A stretch of 64,000 nt of DNA from Chloroflexales bacterium ZM16-3 (lineage in GTDB: Bacteria > Chloroflexota > Chloroflexia > Chloroflexales > Chloroflexaceae), in assembly GCA_004138175.2 (NCBI GenBank), contig RYFE02000008.1, positions 1 to 64,000 on the forward strand, in the 5' to 3' direction. Position 1 is the stretch's first letter. Every line of letters starts with the position of its first letter. A program made the translations under genes and the position numbers. A model generated the notes under the pieces. It was not told the origin of the DNA and searched no databases. It saw only the letters and a list, made by a program, of their open reading frames with translations. Of this stretch, positions 9,393 to 16,863 are shown piece by piece.

Positions 9393-9457
9393 GCCCCGTA
9401 GCCCGCCCGTTTACGGGCCGGGCTCTCAGGGTGACCGGGTGAGTTCTGCGCTACTGC
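9393..9457. repeat. Half copy of GCAGTAGCGC-ended palindromic element
   Basis: It contains the CCCGTTTACGGGCCGGGC palindrome also seen at about 14362-14388 and, inverted, near 29981-30000. It ends in TTCTGCGCTACTGC, the terminal repeat of the family. Confidence 0.65.
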
Positions 9458-9561
9458 AACTACAGAGATCAGCCCTGGTGCGGATGTACGGCTGAAGGCA
9501 GCTGTGGTAGATTCGCGCCTGGGTTGCTCCCAATCTGCAATCTGCAATCTCACGAGGGAAA

Positions 9562-9795
9562 CTTACCGTTCGCTTAAATTTTTGGGCGCTAAATGAAATT
9601 CTTTCCCCACTTGCGCCCGAAAAACTGGCTAAAATCGAGCTCCATTCCCCACTTCGTCATACACGATGTCGGAATGTGTAAAGCGTTTCGGCTCAATCCA
9701 TCACCAAGTGGGGCAGATTGCCTTCCAGGTAGCCGGTTTTTACCCGCCAGTGGGGGAATTTCACGAACCGATTCCGAATATAAGCGAACGCTAAG
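9562..9795. mobile_element. 234-bp MITE with 19-bp terminal inverted repeats
   Basis: The left end (9562-9580) and right end (9777-9795) are inverted repeats matching at 17 of 19 positions, with core CGTTCGCTTA. The interior is itself partly palindromic (arms with CCCCACTTGCG and CCGGTTTTTACCCG). GGGAAA lies at both junctions (9556-9561 and 9795-9800), consistent with a 5-6 bp target duplication. No coding capacity. It sits 8 bp before the ATG at 9804. Confidence 0.8.
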
Positions 9796-9803
9796 GGAAA
9801 AGA

Positions 9804-10646
9804 ATGACCTATCGAACCTACGTGGTGCGCATCTATCTGCTCGCGCTGATCCTGATATACGTCCTCCGCCAGGGGGTAGCCCTGGCCACTGAGCCCGCTG
9901 CGCTGCCAACCATCAACCTGCGCCACGGGAGCCGCCAGAGCCTCGCCCGTACTCCCGGTCCGAGCATCGATCCCTACATCCGCCCCGATATGGCCCGGCG
10001 TATGCTACAGCTGCGGACGACGATCCTGGCCGCCGCCTATCGCCACAACCTCCCGGCCCTCTCTGGTATGAGCAATCAAGAGTTCGCCGCCGTAATCGTG
10101 ACGATTCTCTACAACGAGAACTTCGGCTGGCTTGAGGACGATATCGCGCCGCTGCGCGCGGTAACACCGCTCTACCAGGATCTCCAGCGGCGGGCGAACG
10201 AGAGCCGCATGGGCGGCAACTTCAGCGTGTGGCCGGCCAACCTGCGCCCCTCGGTGGCCCTGGAGATCCTGCGCCACGAGCTGCCGCTCGCGTGCGGGCG
10301 CGTAGAAAGCGTGCCTGTGCGCGTGGAGGGCAGCCAGATCGACCTCGACGCCTACGCCTCGCAAGACGACCTGTACGCCGCGATCACGCAGGAGATTAGT
10401 CGGGATGATATGGCGGTAGAGTATCTGGCGGCGAATCTGGAGCGCGGGCTGTACCGTGCGGCGGCGGATGGCGTGCCCGTGAGCTGGCGCACCCTGGCGG
10501 CATGGCACAACCAGGGCATCATGAGTCCGCAGGCCATCCAGCAGAACCCCGCGGCGCGCGACTATGTCCGGCGCGCGACTGCCTACCTGCCGGCAGCCAG
10601 GGCGCTGGTGCGCCACAAATCATCGGGCTACATGGGTATGATATAG
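9804..10646 (+). CDS. Hypothetical exported or membrane-anchored protein, possibly lysozyme-like
   Basis: The 280-aa product has one N-terminal hydrophobic segment (residues about 7-22) serving as signal or anchor, then a soluble domain. GGGAAAAG precedes the ATG. Segments such as FAAVIVTILYNENFGW and SWRTLAAWHNQGI followed by ARDYVRRATAYLP resemble the catalytic-Glu helix and late helices of lysozyme/transglycosylase folds. That link is weak and I do not assign an activity. A hairpin at 10679-10718 probably ends its transcript. A MITE inserted immediately upstream has probably separated the gene from its original promoter. Confidence 0.6.
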   Translation: MTYRTYVVRIYLLALILIYVLRQGVALATEPAALPTINLRHGSRQSLARTPGPSIDPYIRPDMARRMLQLRTTILAAAYRHNLPALSGMSNQEFAAVIVTILYNENFGWLEDDIAPLRAVTPLYQDLQRRANESRMGGNFSVWPANLRPSVALEILRHELPLACGRVESVPVRVEGSQIDLDAYASQDDLYAAITQEISRDDMAVEYLAANLERGLYRAAADGVPVSWRTLAAWHNQGIMSPQAIQQNPAARDYVRRATAYLPAARALVRHKSSGYMGMI

Positions 10647-10678
10647 CTCAGCCTCTTGGAAGGCAGCTGTAGGTATGA

Positions 10679-10718
10679 AGAACCGACGACTGACCACGGG
10701 TGGTCGGTCGTCGGTTCT
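10679..10718 (+). terminator. 19-bp hairpin downstream of 9804-10646
   Basis: Inverted repeat AGAACCGACGAC.. pairs with ..GTCGTCGGTTCT over 19 bp with one G-T mismatch and a short loop. It lies 33 bp beyond the stop. No U-tract follows. Confidence 0.5.
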
Positions 10719-10882
10719 GCCGCACAGGACTCCCTACATGACATGTCTAGAGAGGCGGGCAGAAGGATTGAGCCTGTCATAGAAAGACGCGAGCGACCGG
10801 CCCTGAGCTTGCCGAAGGGAGCGAGCCACCAGGTTCAGTGCCTCAGTGGCTCAAGCATGCTGCTCAGTGCTATAGCGTTGCC

Positions 10883-11119
10883 CTACGAAGTGCCTACGTG
10901 GAGGCTCTCTTGGACGAGCCGGATCAGCTCCTGGGGGACGACTTGTGGGTAGTAGGACGTATCGACCATAATGGCCGGTACGTCGTCGCATGCGGCCATG
11001 CACTCTAGCTCGACGACATCTATCTCGCCGGGGTACGACGCGACAAGCTGAGCGACCGCGCGCAGAAAATCTGGGCGGCTCCTGGCACACAGGCGACACA
11101 TAGTAAGCTGGAGGGGCAT
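10883..11119 (-). CDS. Thioredoxin-like [2Fe-2S] ferredoxin domain protein
   Basis: The 78-aa protein has cysteines at 8, 11, 40 and 44 (CRLC ... CMAAC). The second pair sits in ELECMAACDDVPAIMVD, strongly like the CxxxC cluster half of NuoE/HoxE-type thioredoxin-like ferredoxins. It therefore likely carries one [2Fe-2S] centre and acts in electron transfer. The reading frame extends upstream to 11152, but I choose the internal ATG at 11119 because GGAAAGG lies 7 nt before it. No partner oxidoreductase is adjacent. Confidence 0.75.
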   Translation of the reverse strand: MPLQLTMCRLCARSRPDFLRAVAQLVASYPGEIDVVELECMAACDDVPAIMVDTSYYPQVVPQELIRLVQESLHVGTS

Positions 11120-11336
11120 TGGGGAGCCTTTCCAGGTGTGGGATGAAGCCATTCAACGACCACGCCGCATTAGAGAATTCGATGGGCCCTGTTAGCAGTG
11201 TCTGCGCAGGAATGTAGCGCGAATATAGTGTACACCTTTTGTCAGTTCTTTGCAATGTATAGCACAAGGAATACCCGCAACCCTGCGACAGCAGCCTTCA
11301 TTGTGAGAGCCCAAGACCTCAGCCGCCGGGCGATGA

Positions 11337-11342
11337 TATAAT
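11337..11342 (+). promoter_or_regulatory. Possible -10 box for the alpha/beta hydrolase gene
   Basis: A perfect TATAAT lies 36 bp before the ATG at 11379. No good -35 hexamer is seen at the expected spacing. Confidence 0.35.
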
Positions 11343-11378
11343 TTGGCTAGCCACCCACTCACCAGAGATTAGCCACAT

Positions 11379-12230
11379 ATGCGCAAGCGAAGCGATCCGC
11401 CCGCCGCGATCCGTCGGGAGCGACACGAGAGCCTGGACATGAGCTACCTGCGCGCCGGAGACTCGGGGCCGGTTCTGCTATTGCTGCACGGCTGGGGCGC
11501 CTTCAAGGAGCTGTGGTGGATGGCCATGGCCGACCTCGGGCGCGACCACCGCTGCTTTGCGCTGGACTTCCCGGGCCACGGGGGCTCGCCGATCGGCCGG
11601 GCCGACACGATTGGCGGGCTGGCTGACGCGGTCGCCGCCTTCTGCGACTCGCTCGGCCTGCGCGAGATCGCCCTCTTCGGCCACTCGATGGGCGGCTGCG
11701 TGGCCGCCGAGCTGGCCATGCGCCGGCCCGACCTGCTGCGCCGCCTGATTCTTGTGGACGCCGCCATAGACTCGCAGGATATGCCGTTCTTTGCCCAGAC
11801 CTACCTACAGCCCCACGTCGGCTGGCCGGCACTGCGGGTCAGCCAGCTGCTCGGCCGGGCCTTCAGCCCGCTTGGCGCGCGGGTGCCCCATGATCACGGC
11901 GGTGGCTGGCTGCGGCCCTGGGCGCGCCGGGCCTCCTACCTGGCCACCTTCGACGCCGATGGTCTACACCGCCAGCTGCGCTCGCTCTTCGCCAGCCAGG
12001 GCAGCGACCGCCTGGCCCAGATCGTCACGCCAACCCTGGTGCTCAGCGGCCAGCTCGACGCGCTGGTGCCCGCGCCGCTCTCGCGCCGCCTGGCCGCCCG
12101 CATCCCTGGCGCCAGCTACGTCGAGATCCCCGGCGCCATGCATAACCCGATGGACGAGCGGCCAAAGGCGTTCTGCCGCGCGGTGCGGGCGTTTCTCCAG
12201 GGAGAGCCAGAGCGGGCTTTGCCCGCGTAG
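11379..12230 (+). CDS. Alpha/beta hydrolase
   Basis: This 283-aa single-domain protein has the oxyanion-hole segment LLLLHGWGAFKELWW and the nucleophile elbow GHSMGG. The acid lies near SGQLDALVP and the catalytic His near PGAMHNPMDERP. The fold covers esterases, haloalkane-type hydrolases and C-C hydrolases, so the substrate cannot be named. It has no signal peptide and appears monocistronic. An imperfect hairpin (GGACGCTG...CAGCGTCC, about 12277-12314) may end the transcript. Confidence 0.88.
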   Translation: MRKRSDPPAAIRRERHESLDMSYLRAGDSGPVLLLLHGWGAFKELWWMAMADLGRDHRCFALDFPGHGGSPIGRADTIGGLADAVAAFCDSLGLREIALFGHSMGGCVAAELAMRRPDLLRRLILVDAAIDSQDMPFFAQTYLQPHVGWPALRVSQLLGRAFSPLGARVPHDHGGGWLRPWARRASYLATFDADGLHRQLRSLFASQGSDRLAQIVTPTLVLSGQLDALVPAPLSRRLAARIPGASYVEIPGAMHNPMDERPKAFCRAVRAFLQGEPERALPA

Positions 12231-12536
12231 TTGCCAGGGCGAAGGAGCGCCATAGAGGGCATTAGATCGTAGGGGACGCTGCCTCAGCGGCAATGTCGCT
12301 GCCCGCGACAGCGTCCGTAACCTACATCGCCCCCAGCTGCCCGGCCAGCCGGCCCTCGTCGGCGAAGCCCTGGTTGAAGAAGATCTTGTGTGTCATGTCA
12401 GCCTCCACTGTGCCATAATGGATAGATGGACATAGGGCAGCAATCGGCAGGCGCATAGGCGAAGCGTGCCAGCAAGCACTGGCCATAGCCGACCTGCACA
12501 ACCCACACGAAGACCTCGCATCGGAGAAACATCACA
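12231..12536. other. Intergenic region with a possible gene remnant
   Basis: It holds the imperfect hairpin after the hydrolase gene and a 24-codon minus-strand frame with a good ribosome-binding site (12322-12396). CATAAT at about 12414 may be a -10 for the DICT-GAF gene. Nothing else is supported. Confidence 0.45.
12322..12396 (-). pseudogene. 24-codon ORF with strong RBS; likely 5' remnant of a lost gene
   Basis: The ATG at 12396 is preceded by GGAGG with 5-nt spacing, unusually good for such a short frame. It encodes MTHKIFFNQGFADEGRLAGQ and four more residues before TAG. This looks like the amino end of a cytosolic protein cut by deletion. It could also be a real micropeptide. The parent family is not recognised. 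Confidence 0.35.
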
Positions 12537-13625
12537 ATGAACGTCTCACTCTTTCGCTCCATCGCCAACCAATATAAGGACCTGCGCGGAGTCAACACGG
12601 TGTCAATGATGAACTCGATCAGTCAGCTGATTGAGAACCAGATCATCGACAACCAGCTGCCCGTCAACTTCTACGCCGGGTTCGAGCGGTTCTCGTACTT
12701 CCCGAGCCAGCTGCGGCGCTACAGTCGGCTCGGCGCAGTCTGTCGGCGGGTGTATGTGTTCGGCATCCCCGACGTCCGCCCGCCATCTATCCCAGGCATC
12801 GAGTTTGTCGAGATCCCCCCGAGCTCGCCGCTCGCCCGCGAGTGGTTTCTGCTGGTGGACACGCCCGACTTCTGGACGACCCTGCTGACCCAGGAGGTTG
12901 AGGGCCGCGATGCGATCACCGGCGGGCGGCGCTTCGACGGGATCTGGTCGTTCGATGAGCAGGTGGTCGACCGGGTCTCGCTGCTAATGTCCCAGGTACT
13001 TGAGAACTCCTACCTGCCGGTGACGCAGCGCAACCCTGATCGCCAGAGTCGGCACGTCGCCGACATCAGCGGCCACCTCGTCGGTGCCCTTGATACGGTC
13101 AAGCTGACCAGCCAGCGCCGCTGGCGGCAGATCACCACCTTGCAGAAGCTCGCCGAGCTCAGCCTGCAGAACAAGCCCCTCGGCGTGATGCTCAACGACG
13201 CCGCGCAGGTGCTGCACACGATCTTTGGGGCCACCGATGTCGCCATCACGCTGAGCGATGATAGCGCGCACCACACGATGGTCGGCACGGCTGGCAATGT
13301 GATCAGCAGCAAGCAGTCGTTCGTGATCGACAGCGGCCCGAGCGCGACGGCGCTCAGCCAGGGGCGCCTCGTGCAGATAGATGATATGCGCCAGGCCCGC
13401 GACCGTGACACCTGTCTGCCGATGGCGCTCTCGATCTGCACTGCGCCGCTGGTTGGCCGCAGCCGGGCCCAGGGCGTCGTGGTGATCGGCAGCCCGAAGG
13501 CAGGCGTATGGAACGAGGAGGATGGCAGGACTGTCGCCGCCTTCGCCAATATGCTGATGCCGATGATCGAGCGCTCGCGCCTGCAGAAGGTGCTGTTCGA
13601 TGTCACCCGCCAGCAGAATAAGTGA
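12537..13625 (+). CDS. DICT sensory domain plus GAF domain protein
   Basis: The 362-aa protein starts MNVSLFRSIANQY. Residues about 30-150 resemble the DICT sensory domain (FYAGFERFSYFPSQLRRY, VYVFGIPD, EWFLLVDTPDF). A GAF domain covers about 195-350 (LGVMLNDAAQVLHTIFGATD through VVVIGSPKAGVWNEEDGRTV). There is no output domain, so it likely works as a small-molecule or light sensor for a partner, as DICT proteins do in cyanobacteria and Chloroflexota. The ligand is unknown. Confidence 0.8.
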   Translation: MNVSLFRSIANQYKDLRGVNTVSMMNSISQLIENQIIDNQLPVNFYAGFERFSYFPSQLRRYSRLGAVCRRVYVFGIPDVRPPSIPGIEFVEIPPSSPLAREWFLLVDTPDFWTTLLTQEVEGRDAITGGRRFDGIWSFDEQVVDRVSLLMSQVLENSYLPVTQRNPDRQSRHVADISGHLVGALDTVKLTSQRRWRQITTLQKLAELSLQNKPLGVMLNDAAQVLHTIFGATDVAITLSDDSAHHTMVGTAGNVISSKQSFVIDSGPSATALSQGRLVQIDDMRQARDRDTCLPMALSICTAPLVGRSRAQGVVVIGSPKAGVWNEEDGRTVAAFANMLMPMIERSRLQKVLFDVTRQQNK

Positions 13626-13632
13626 GAAATGA

Positions 13633-13690
13633 GGCGTGAGGCGTGAGGCGTGAGGCGTAACTACGTTGCACCTCACGTTTTTTTTACGTA
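13633..13690. repeat. GAGGCGT heptamer repeat and T-run
   Basis: Four tandem GAGGCGT units are followed by a partial inverted copy (CCTCACG) and then eight T residues. It resembles a rho-independent terminator for the DICT-GAF gene built from simple repeats. Confidence 0.55.
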
Positions 13691-13702
13691 TCCCAGCCTT
13701 AT

Positions 13703-13775
13703 GTCACGCTGAGCGCAGCGAAGCGTCCCGGCAGCCCATACTACTGTCGGGACGCTTCGCTGCGCTCAGCGTGAC
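13703..13775. repeat. Palindromic element with 28-bp arms
   Basis: The arms start GTCACGCTGAGCGCAGCG and end with the exact complement, separated by about 17 bp. It belongs to the CTGAGCG(A/C)AGCGAAG family found at 14120-14177, 27160-27225 and 37275-37340. Confidence 0.85.
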
Positions 13776-13817
13776 CGGTCATCCGCGCTGGGATGCTTAA
13801 AGATTTCCATGTCCCCT

Positions 13818-14089
13818 AATCCTTTTGGCCGAGGGGCTAATGCCTTTGGCCGAGGGGCTAATGCCTTTGGCCGAGGGGCTAATGCCTTTGGCCGAGGGGC
13901 TAATGCCTTTGGCCGAGGGGCCAATGCCTTTGGCCGAGGGGCCAATGCCTTTGGCCGAGGGGCTAATGCCTTTGGCCGAGGGGCTAATGCCTTTGGCCGA
14001 GGGGCTAAGCCTTTGGCCGAGGGGCCAATGCCTTTGGCCGAGGGGCCAATGCCTTTGGCCGAGGGGCTAATGCCTTTGGCCGAGGGGCC
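13818..14089. repeat. 21-bp tandem repeat array, 13 copies
   Basis: Twelve 21-bp units and one 20-bp unit follow the consensus AATGCCTTTGGCCGAGGGGC(T/C). Units differ mainly in the last base. In one plus frame they encode the heptapeptide NAFGRGA, but the 20-bp unit breaks this frame. Two degenerate units reappear at about 14212-14244 after an inserted palindromic element. No Cas genes or spacers are present, so this is not a CRISPR array. Confidence 0.92.
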
Positions 14090-14095
14090 AATGCC

Positions 14096-14209
14096 GCAAT
14101 ACCGCAGAAGTAACGCTGTCACCCTGAGCGAAGCGAAGGGTCCCGGCCGGGATTCTTCGCTTCGCTCAGAATGACAAGCTCTCCCACAGCGCCACTTATG
14201 CGGTATTGC
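14096..14209. mobile_element. Palindromic MITE-like element (GCAATACCGC ends) inside the 21-bp array
   Basis: It starts GCAATACCGCAGAAG and ends TGCGGTATTGC, with inner arms CTGAGCGAAGCGAAG. AATGCC flanks both ends, part of the tandem-repeat unit. The element therefore appears to have inserted into the array and duplicated its target. Confidence 0.75.
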
Positions 14210-14244
14210 GAAATGCCTTTGGCAGAGGGGGAAATGCCTTTGGC

Positions 14245-14421
14245 GCAATACCGCAGAAGTCGCCCTGTGCGGCATCGCCCGGCGGCTGAAGCCGCGGGCT
14301 AGCGGCTGCGAAGCCCGCCTGCGCGGGCTGGCCGAGGCCGCGCAGGCGGCATTTGCCGAACCGTAGCCCGCCCGTTTACGGGCCGGGCACTCAGTGTGAC
14401 AGGGTGACTTCTGCGCTACTG
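14245..14421. repeat. Composite palindromic repeat
   Basis: It begins GCAATACCGCAGAAG and ends TTCTGCGCTACTG. Inside are GCGGCTGAAGCCGC and CCCGTTTACGGGCCGGGC hairpins also found at 29950-30081, 31755-31808 and 9393-9457. Confidence 0.7.
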
Positions 14422-14436
14422 ACCTTTCGGGTTCCG

Positions 14437-14495
14437 ATGACGAACGACCAACGACCAATGACGCCCCGGCCTTCGTCGTTCGTCGTTCGTCATTA
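14437..14495. repeat. GACGAACGACCA inverted repeat
   Basis: The left arm ATGACGAACGACCAACGA pairs with repeated TCGTCGTTCGTC units on the right. It may serve as a terminator or as a boundary before the phosphorothioation island. Confidence 0.6.
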
Positions 14496-14578
14496 AAAAG
14501 AGCTCCGTGATAGGCCGCCAATGCGAGGCGGGGTGCTATACTACGGACATCGCCCACGACACGACAGGTAGCCCGCCG

Positions 14579-16651
14579 ATGACCTCGTTTCGCACGCTGC
14601 CCCTGCCAGCCATGATGGACACCTCCAGCCACGATCTGGCCGGTGCCTTCTTCACCCCGCTCCTCGCCCGCGCCGCGCGCTATGATCGCGGCGTCGGATT
14701 CTTCTCCTCCTCGTGGCTACGCATCAATGCTCAGGGCATGGCTGCTTTTGCAGCACATGGCGGGCGCGCTCGCTGGGTCACGAGCCCGATCCTCGATCCA
14801 GCTGATTGGGAGGCGCTGCTGCTCGGCGATGCCGCCCGCGATGATGTAGTGATCCGTGTCGCTCTGGAGCGCAGTATTGCGAACCTTGCAGACACCCTTG
14901 ATCGGGCGACCCGTAGCGCACTTGCTTGGATGGTGGCCGATGATATTTTGACGTTTAAGCTCGCCCTGCCACGCAATAAGCTAGAGCGCGGCGACTTCCA
15001 TGATAAGTTTGGCGTGTTCACCGATGCTACGGGTGATCAGGTGAGCTTTAACGGCTCATATAACGACAGCCTCCAGGGGATGCGTAACTACGAGTCGATC
15101 AAGATTTTTCGCTCCTGGGAGTCGGCGTTTGCCCCGCTGGTGAAGGCTGATGACGAGCGTTTCGATCGCTTGTGGAACAACCAGGATCCAAATGTGCGCG
15201 CCTTCGATCTTCCCGCTGCGGTGCGCGAGCAGATTGTCCGCCTGCGCGAGGATACACGGCCCTACTCTGAGCCGGAGTGGGTAGCGCTCAAACGAATTCA
15301 GGATGAGAGGCTGAGTTATAGAGCGCCGCGCCCAACATTGCCGCCGACAGTTACGCTGCGCGACTACCAGATCGATGCAATTGATGCCTGGTTTGCTCAC
15401 GGTTGTTGTGGCCTCATGGAGATGGCGACGGGAACCGGCAAGACGATCACTTCGCTTGCCGCCTCTGCTCGCCTCTACGAGCGTGAGGGCCAGCTGGCCG
15501 TGATTATTGCAGTGCCGTATCAGCACCTTGTTGATCAATGGGCGGAAGAGGCGCGATCCTTTGGTTATGAGCCGATATTAGCCTATCAGAGTAAGGCGCG
15601 CTGGCTCGACCCGCTCAACCAGCAGATCATGGAGTACAACGGCGGCTATCGGCGCTGCATCTCAGTGATCGTCACCCACAGCACTTTTGCCCGTGAAGAC
15701 TTTCAGCGCACGATCTATCGTCTCCAAGGTACATCACTGCTTATCGCCGATGAGGCACACCACCTCGGTGCCGAGCAACAACGCCAGAGCTATCCCGACC
15801 ATGTGCCGTTTCGGCTGGCGCTCTCGGCTACACCTGATCGTTGGTTTGATGATGCGGGAACCCTAGCGCTGCGCGACTACTTTGGCGAGACGGTTTTCTC
15901 CTTCACACTAGAGCAGGCGATTGGGGTCAGCCTGACGAACTACTACTACTACCCCCATCGGGTGGAGCTCACCGATGAGGAGATGGAGCGCTATGCCGAT
16001 CTCTCAGCGAAGATTGCGCGTCTAGCTCATCGCGACGACACCGATGCGCAGGAAGCTCTACGTATGTTGCTGATCAAGCGGGCCGATCTGCTGAACAATG
16101 CCGAAAATAAACTAACTGAGCTGGCGCAGCTGATCACGAACCCCGACGATGTCGCCCATGCCCTCTTCTACTGTGCCCCCGGCCAGATCGATGCCGCACT
16201 GCGCCTGCTCGGCATTGAGAAGGGCATACGTGTCCATCGCTTCACCGCAGAAGAGGTACCTCGCACGCGGCAACGGCTTTTAGCCGAGTTCAGTAGTGGT
16301 CAACTTCAAGGTCTTGTGGCAATGAAATGTCTCGATGAAGGGGTTGACGTACCTACTACTCAGAGTGCATACTTTCTTGCTAGTAGCGGTAATCCGCGCG
16401 AGTTCATCCAGCGCCGTGGGCGAGTCTTGCGGCGAGCGCCTGGAAAGCAGTTTGCCATCCTTCACGATCTGGTTGCGATCCCCAATCCAACCTTCAGTGA
16501 TCAGGCGGGCACTTCCTTTGATATGGAGCGCAGCATCATGCGCCATGAGTTCCAGCGCATTAAGGAATTTGCCAACCCCGCGCTGAATAAGCACCTGGCT
16601 CTTGATGCCGTGTGGGATATGGCCCGGCTCTATGGCATCATAGACTTTTAG
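14579..16651 (+). CDS. PLD-family nuclease-DEAD/DEAH helicase, phosphorothioation-system restriction enzyme (PbeA-like candidate)
   Basis: This 690-aa protein joins two parts. N-terminally, HDKFGVF at His141 and NGSYNDS about 15 residues later form an HKD-type phospholipase-D nuclease half-site. C-terminally is an SF2 helicase: Walker A ATGTGKT (about 283-289), DEAH at 391-394, SATPDRW, and motif VI QRRGRVLRR (about 611). The layout matches helicases annotated as DNA phosphorothioation system restriction enzymes. The frame is open upstream to 14507; I chose ATG 14579 because a TATACT box lies at 14537. It leads a tight four-gene module that converges on dndBCDE. It likely unwinds and cuts unmodified DNA; this role is inferred. 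Confidence 0.82.
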   Translation: MTSFRTLPLPAMMDTSSHDLAGAFFTPLLARAARYDRGVGFFSSSWLRINAQGMAAFAAHGGRARWVTSPILDPADWEALLLGDAARDDVVIRVALERSIANLADTLDRATRSALAWMVADDILTFKLALPRNKLERGDFHDKFGVFTDATGDQVSFNGSYNDSLQGMRNYESIKIFRSWESAFAPLVKADDERFDRLWNNQDPNVRAFDLPAAVREQIVRLREDTRPYSEPEWVALKRIQDERLSYRAPRPTLPPTVTLRDYQIDAIDAWFAHGCCGLMEMATGTGKTITSLAASARLYEREGQLAVIIAVPYQHLVDQWAEEARSFGYEPILAYQSKARWLDPLNQQIMEYNGGYRRCISVIVTHSTFAREDFQRTIYRLQGTSLLIADEAHHLGAEQQRQSYPDHVPFRLALSATPDRWFDDAGTLALRDYFGETVFSFTLEQAIGVSLTNYYYYPHRVELTDEEMERYADLSAKIARLAHRDDTDAQEALRMLLIKRADLLNNAENKLTELAQLITNPDDVAHALFYCAPGQIDAALRLLGIEKGIRVHRFTAEEVPRTRQRLLAEFSSGQLQGLVAMKCLDEGVDVPTTQSAYFLASSGNPREFIQRRGRVLRRAPGKQFAILHDLVAIPNPTFSDQAGTSFDMERSIMRHEFQRIKEFANPALNKHLALDAVWDMARLYGIIDF

Positions 16652-16659
16652 GAACAGCT

Positions 16660-16860
16660 ATGCACCGCGAACGTTTGCGCAACCTTTTTAGCAGCTACGA
16701 GCCGGCGATCCAGTCGGTCATCGATCAGGTGCTCCAGCTTGAGCAGGAGTACATCACGATGGATCGCCCCCGGCTCAAAGACCAGATTGACGACATCATT
16801 GAGGAAGTGGCAAAGCAAGAGCTTGGGATCACGAAGAAGCCCCACACCTCACGAGCATAG
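16660..16860 (+). CDS. Small helical protein of the phosphorothioation restriction module (PbeB-like candidate)
   Basis: The 66-aa product starts MHRERLRNLFSSYEPAIQSV and is mostly charged helix, probably a short coiled coil, ending in a basic tail. It sits 8 bp after the helicase stop and 3 bp before the next ATG, so it is almost certainly translated with them. A longer frame from 16612 overlaps the helicase and is less likely. No known domain was recognised. A role as assembly subunit between helicase and SMC-like ATPase is inference from position. Confidence 0.7.
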   Translation: MHRERLRNLFSSYEPAIQSVIDQVLQLEQEYITMDRPRLKDQIDDIIEEVAKQELGITKKPHTSRA

Positions 16861-16863
16861 ACT

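Larger units (their letters stand above)
9330..9803. other. Intergenic region rich in mobile repeats
   Basis: It contains a half copy of the GCAGTAGCGC-ended element (about 9393-9457), a short GATTGCA-type repeat (9531-9550) and a complete 234-bp MITE (9562-9795). No gene is supported; short frames here change when the repeats are removed. Confidence 0.6.

Noticed and set aside
9589-9926. Short frames within the MITE at 9562-9795
   Set aside because: They span the inverted repeat on both strands symmetrically, as expected of a palindrome, and have no homologue-like features.
13818-14089. CRISPR array
   Set aside because: The units abut with no unique spacers and no Cas genes occur nearby.
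13809-14174. Possible NAFGRGA heptapeptide-repeat protein
   Set aside because: One unit is 20 bp and breaks the array's frame; no ribosome-binding site or signal peptide.
13766-14632. 288-codon minus-strand frame with repeated PRPKALA units
   Set aside because: It is the tandem array and palindromes translated; no start context and it runs into the helicase gene.
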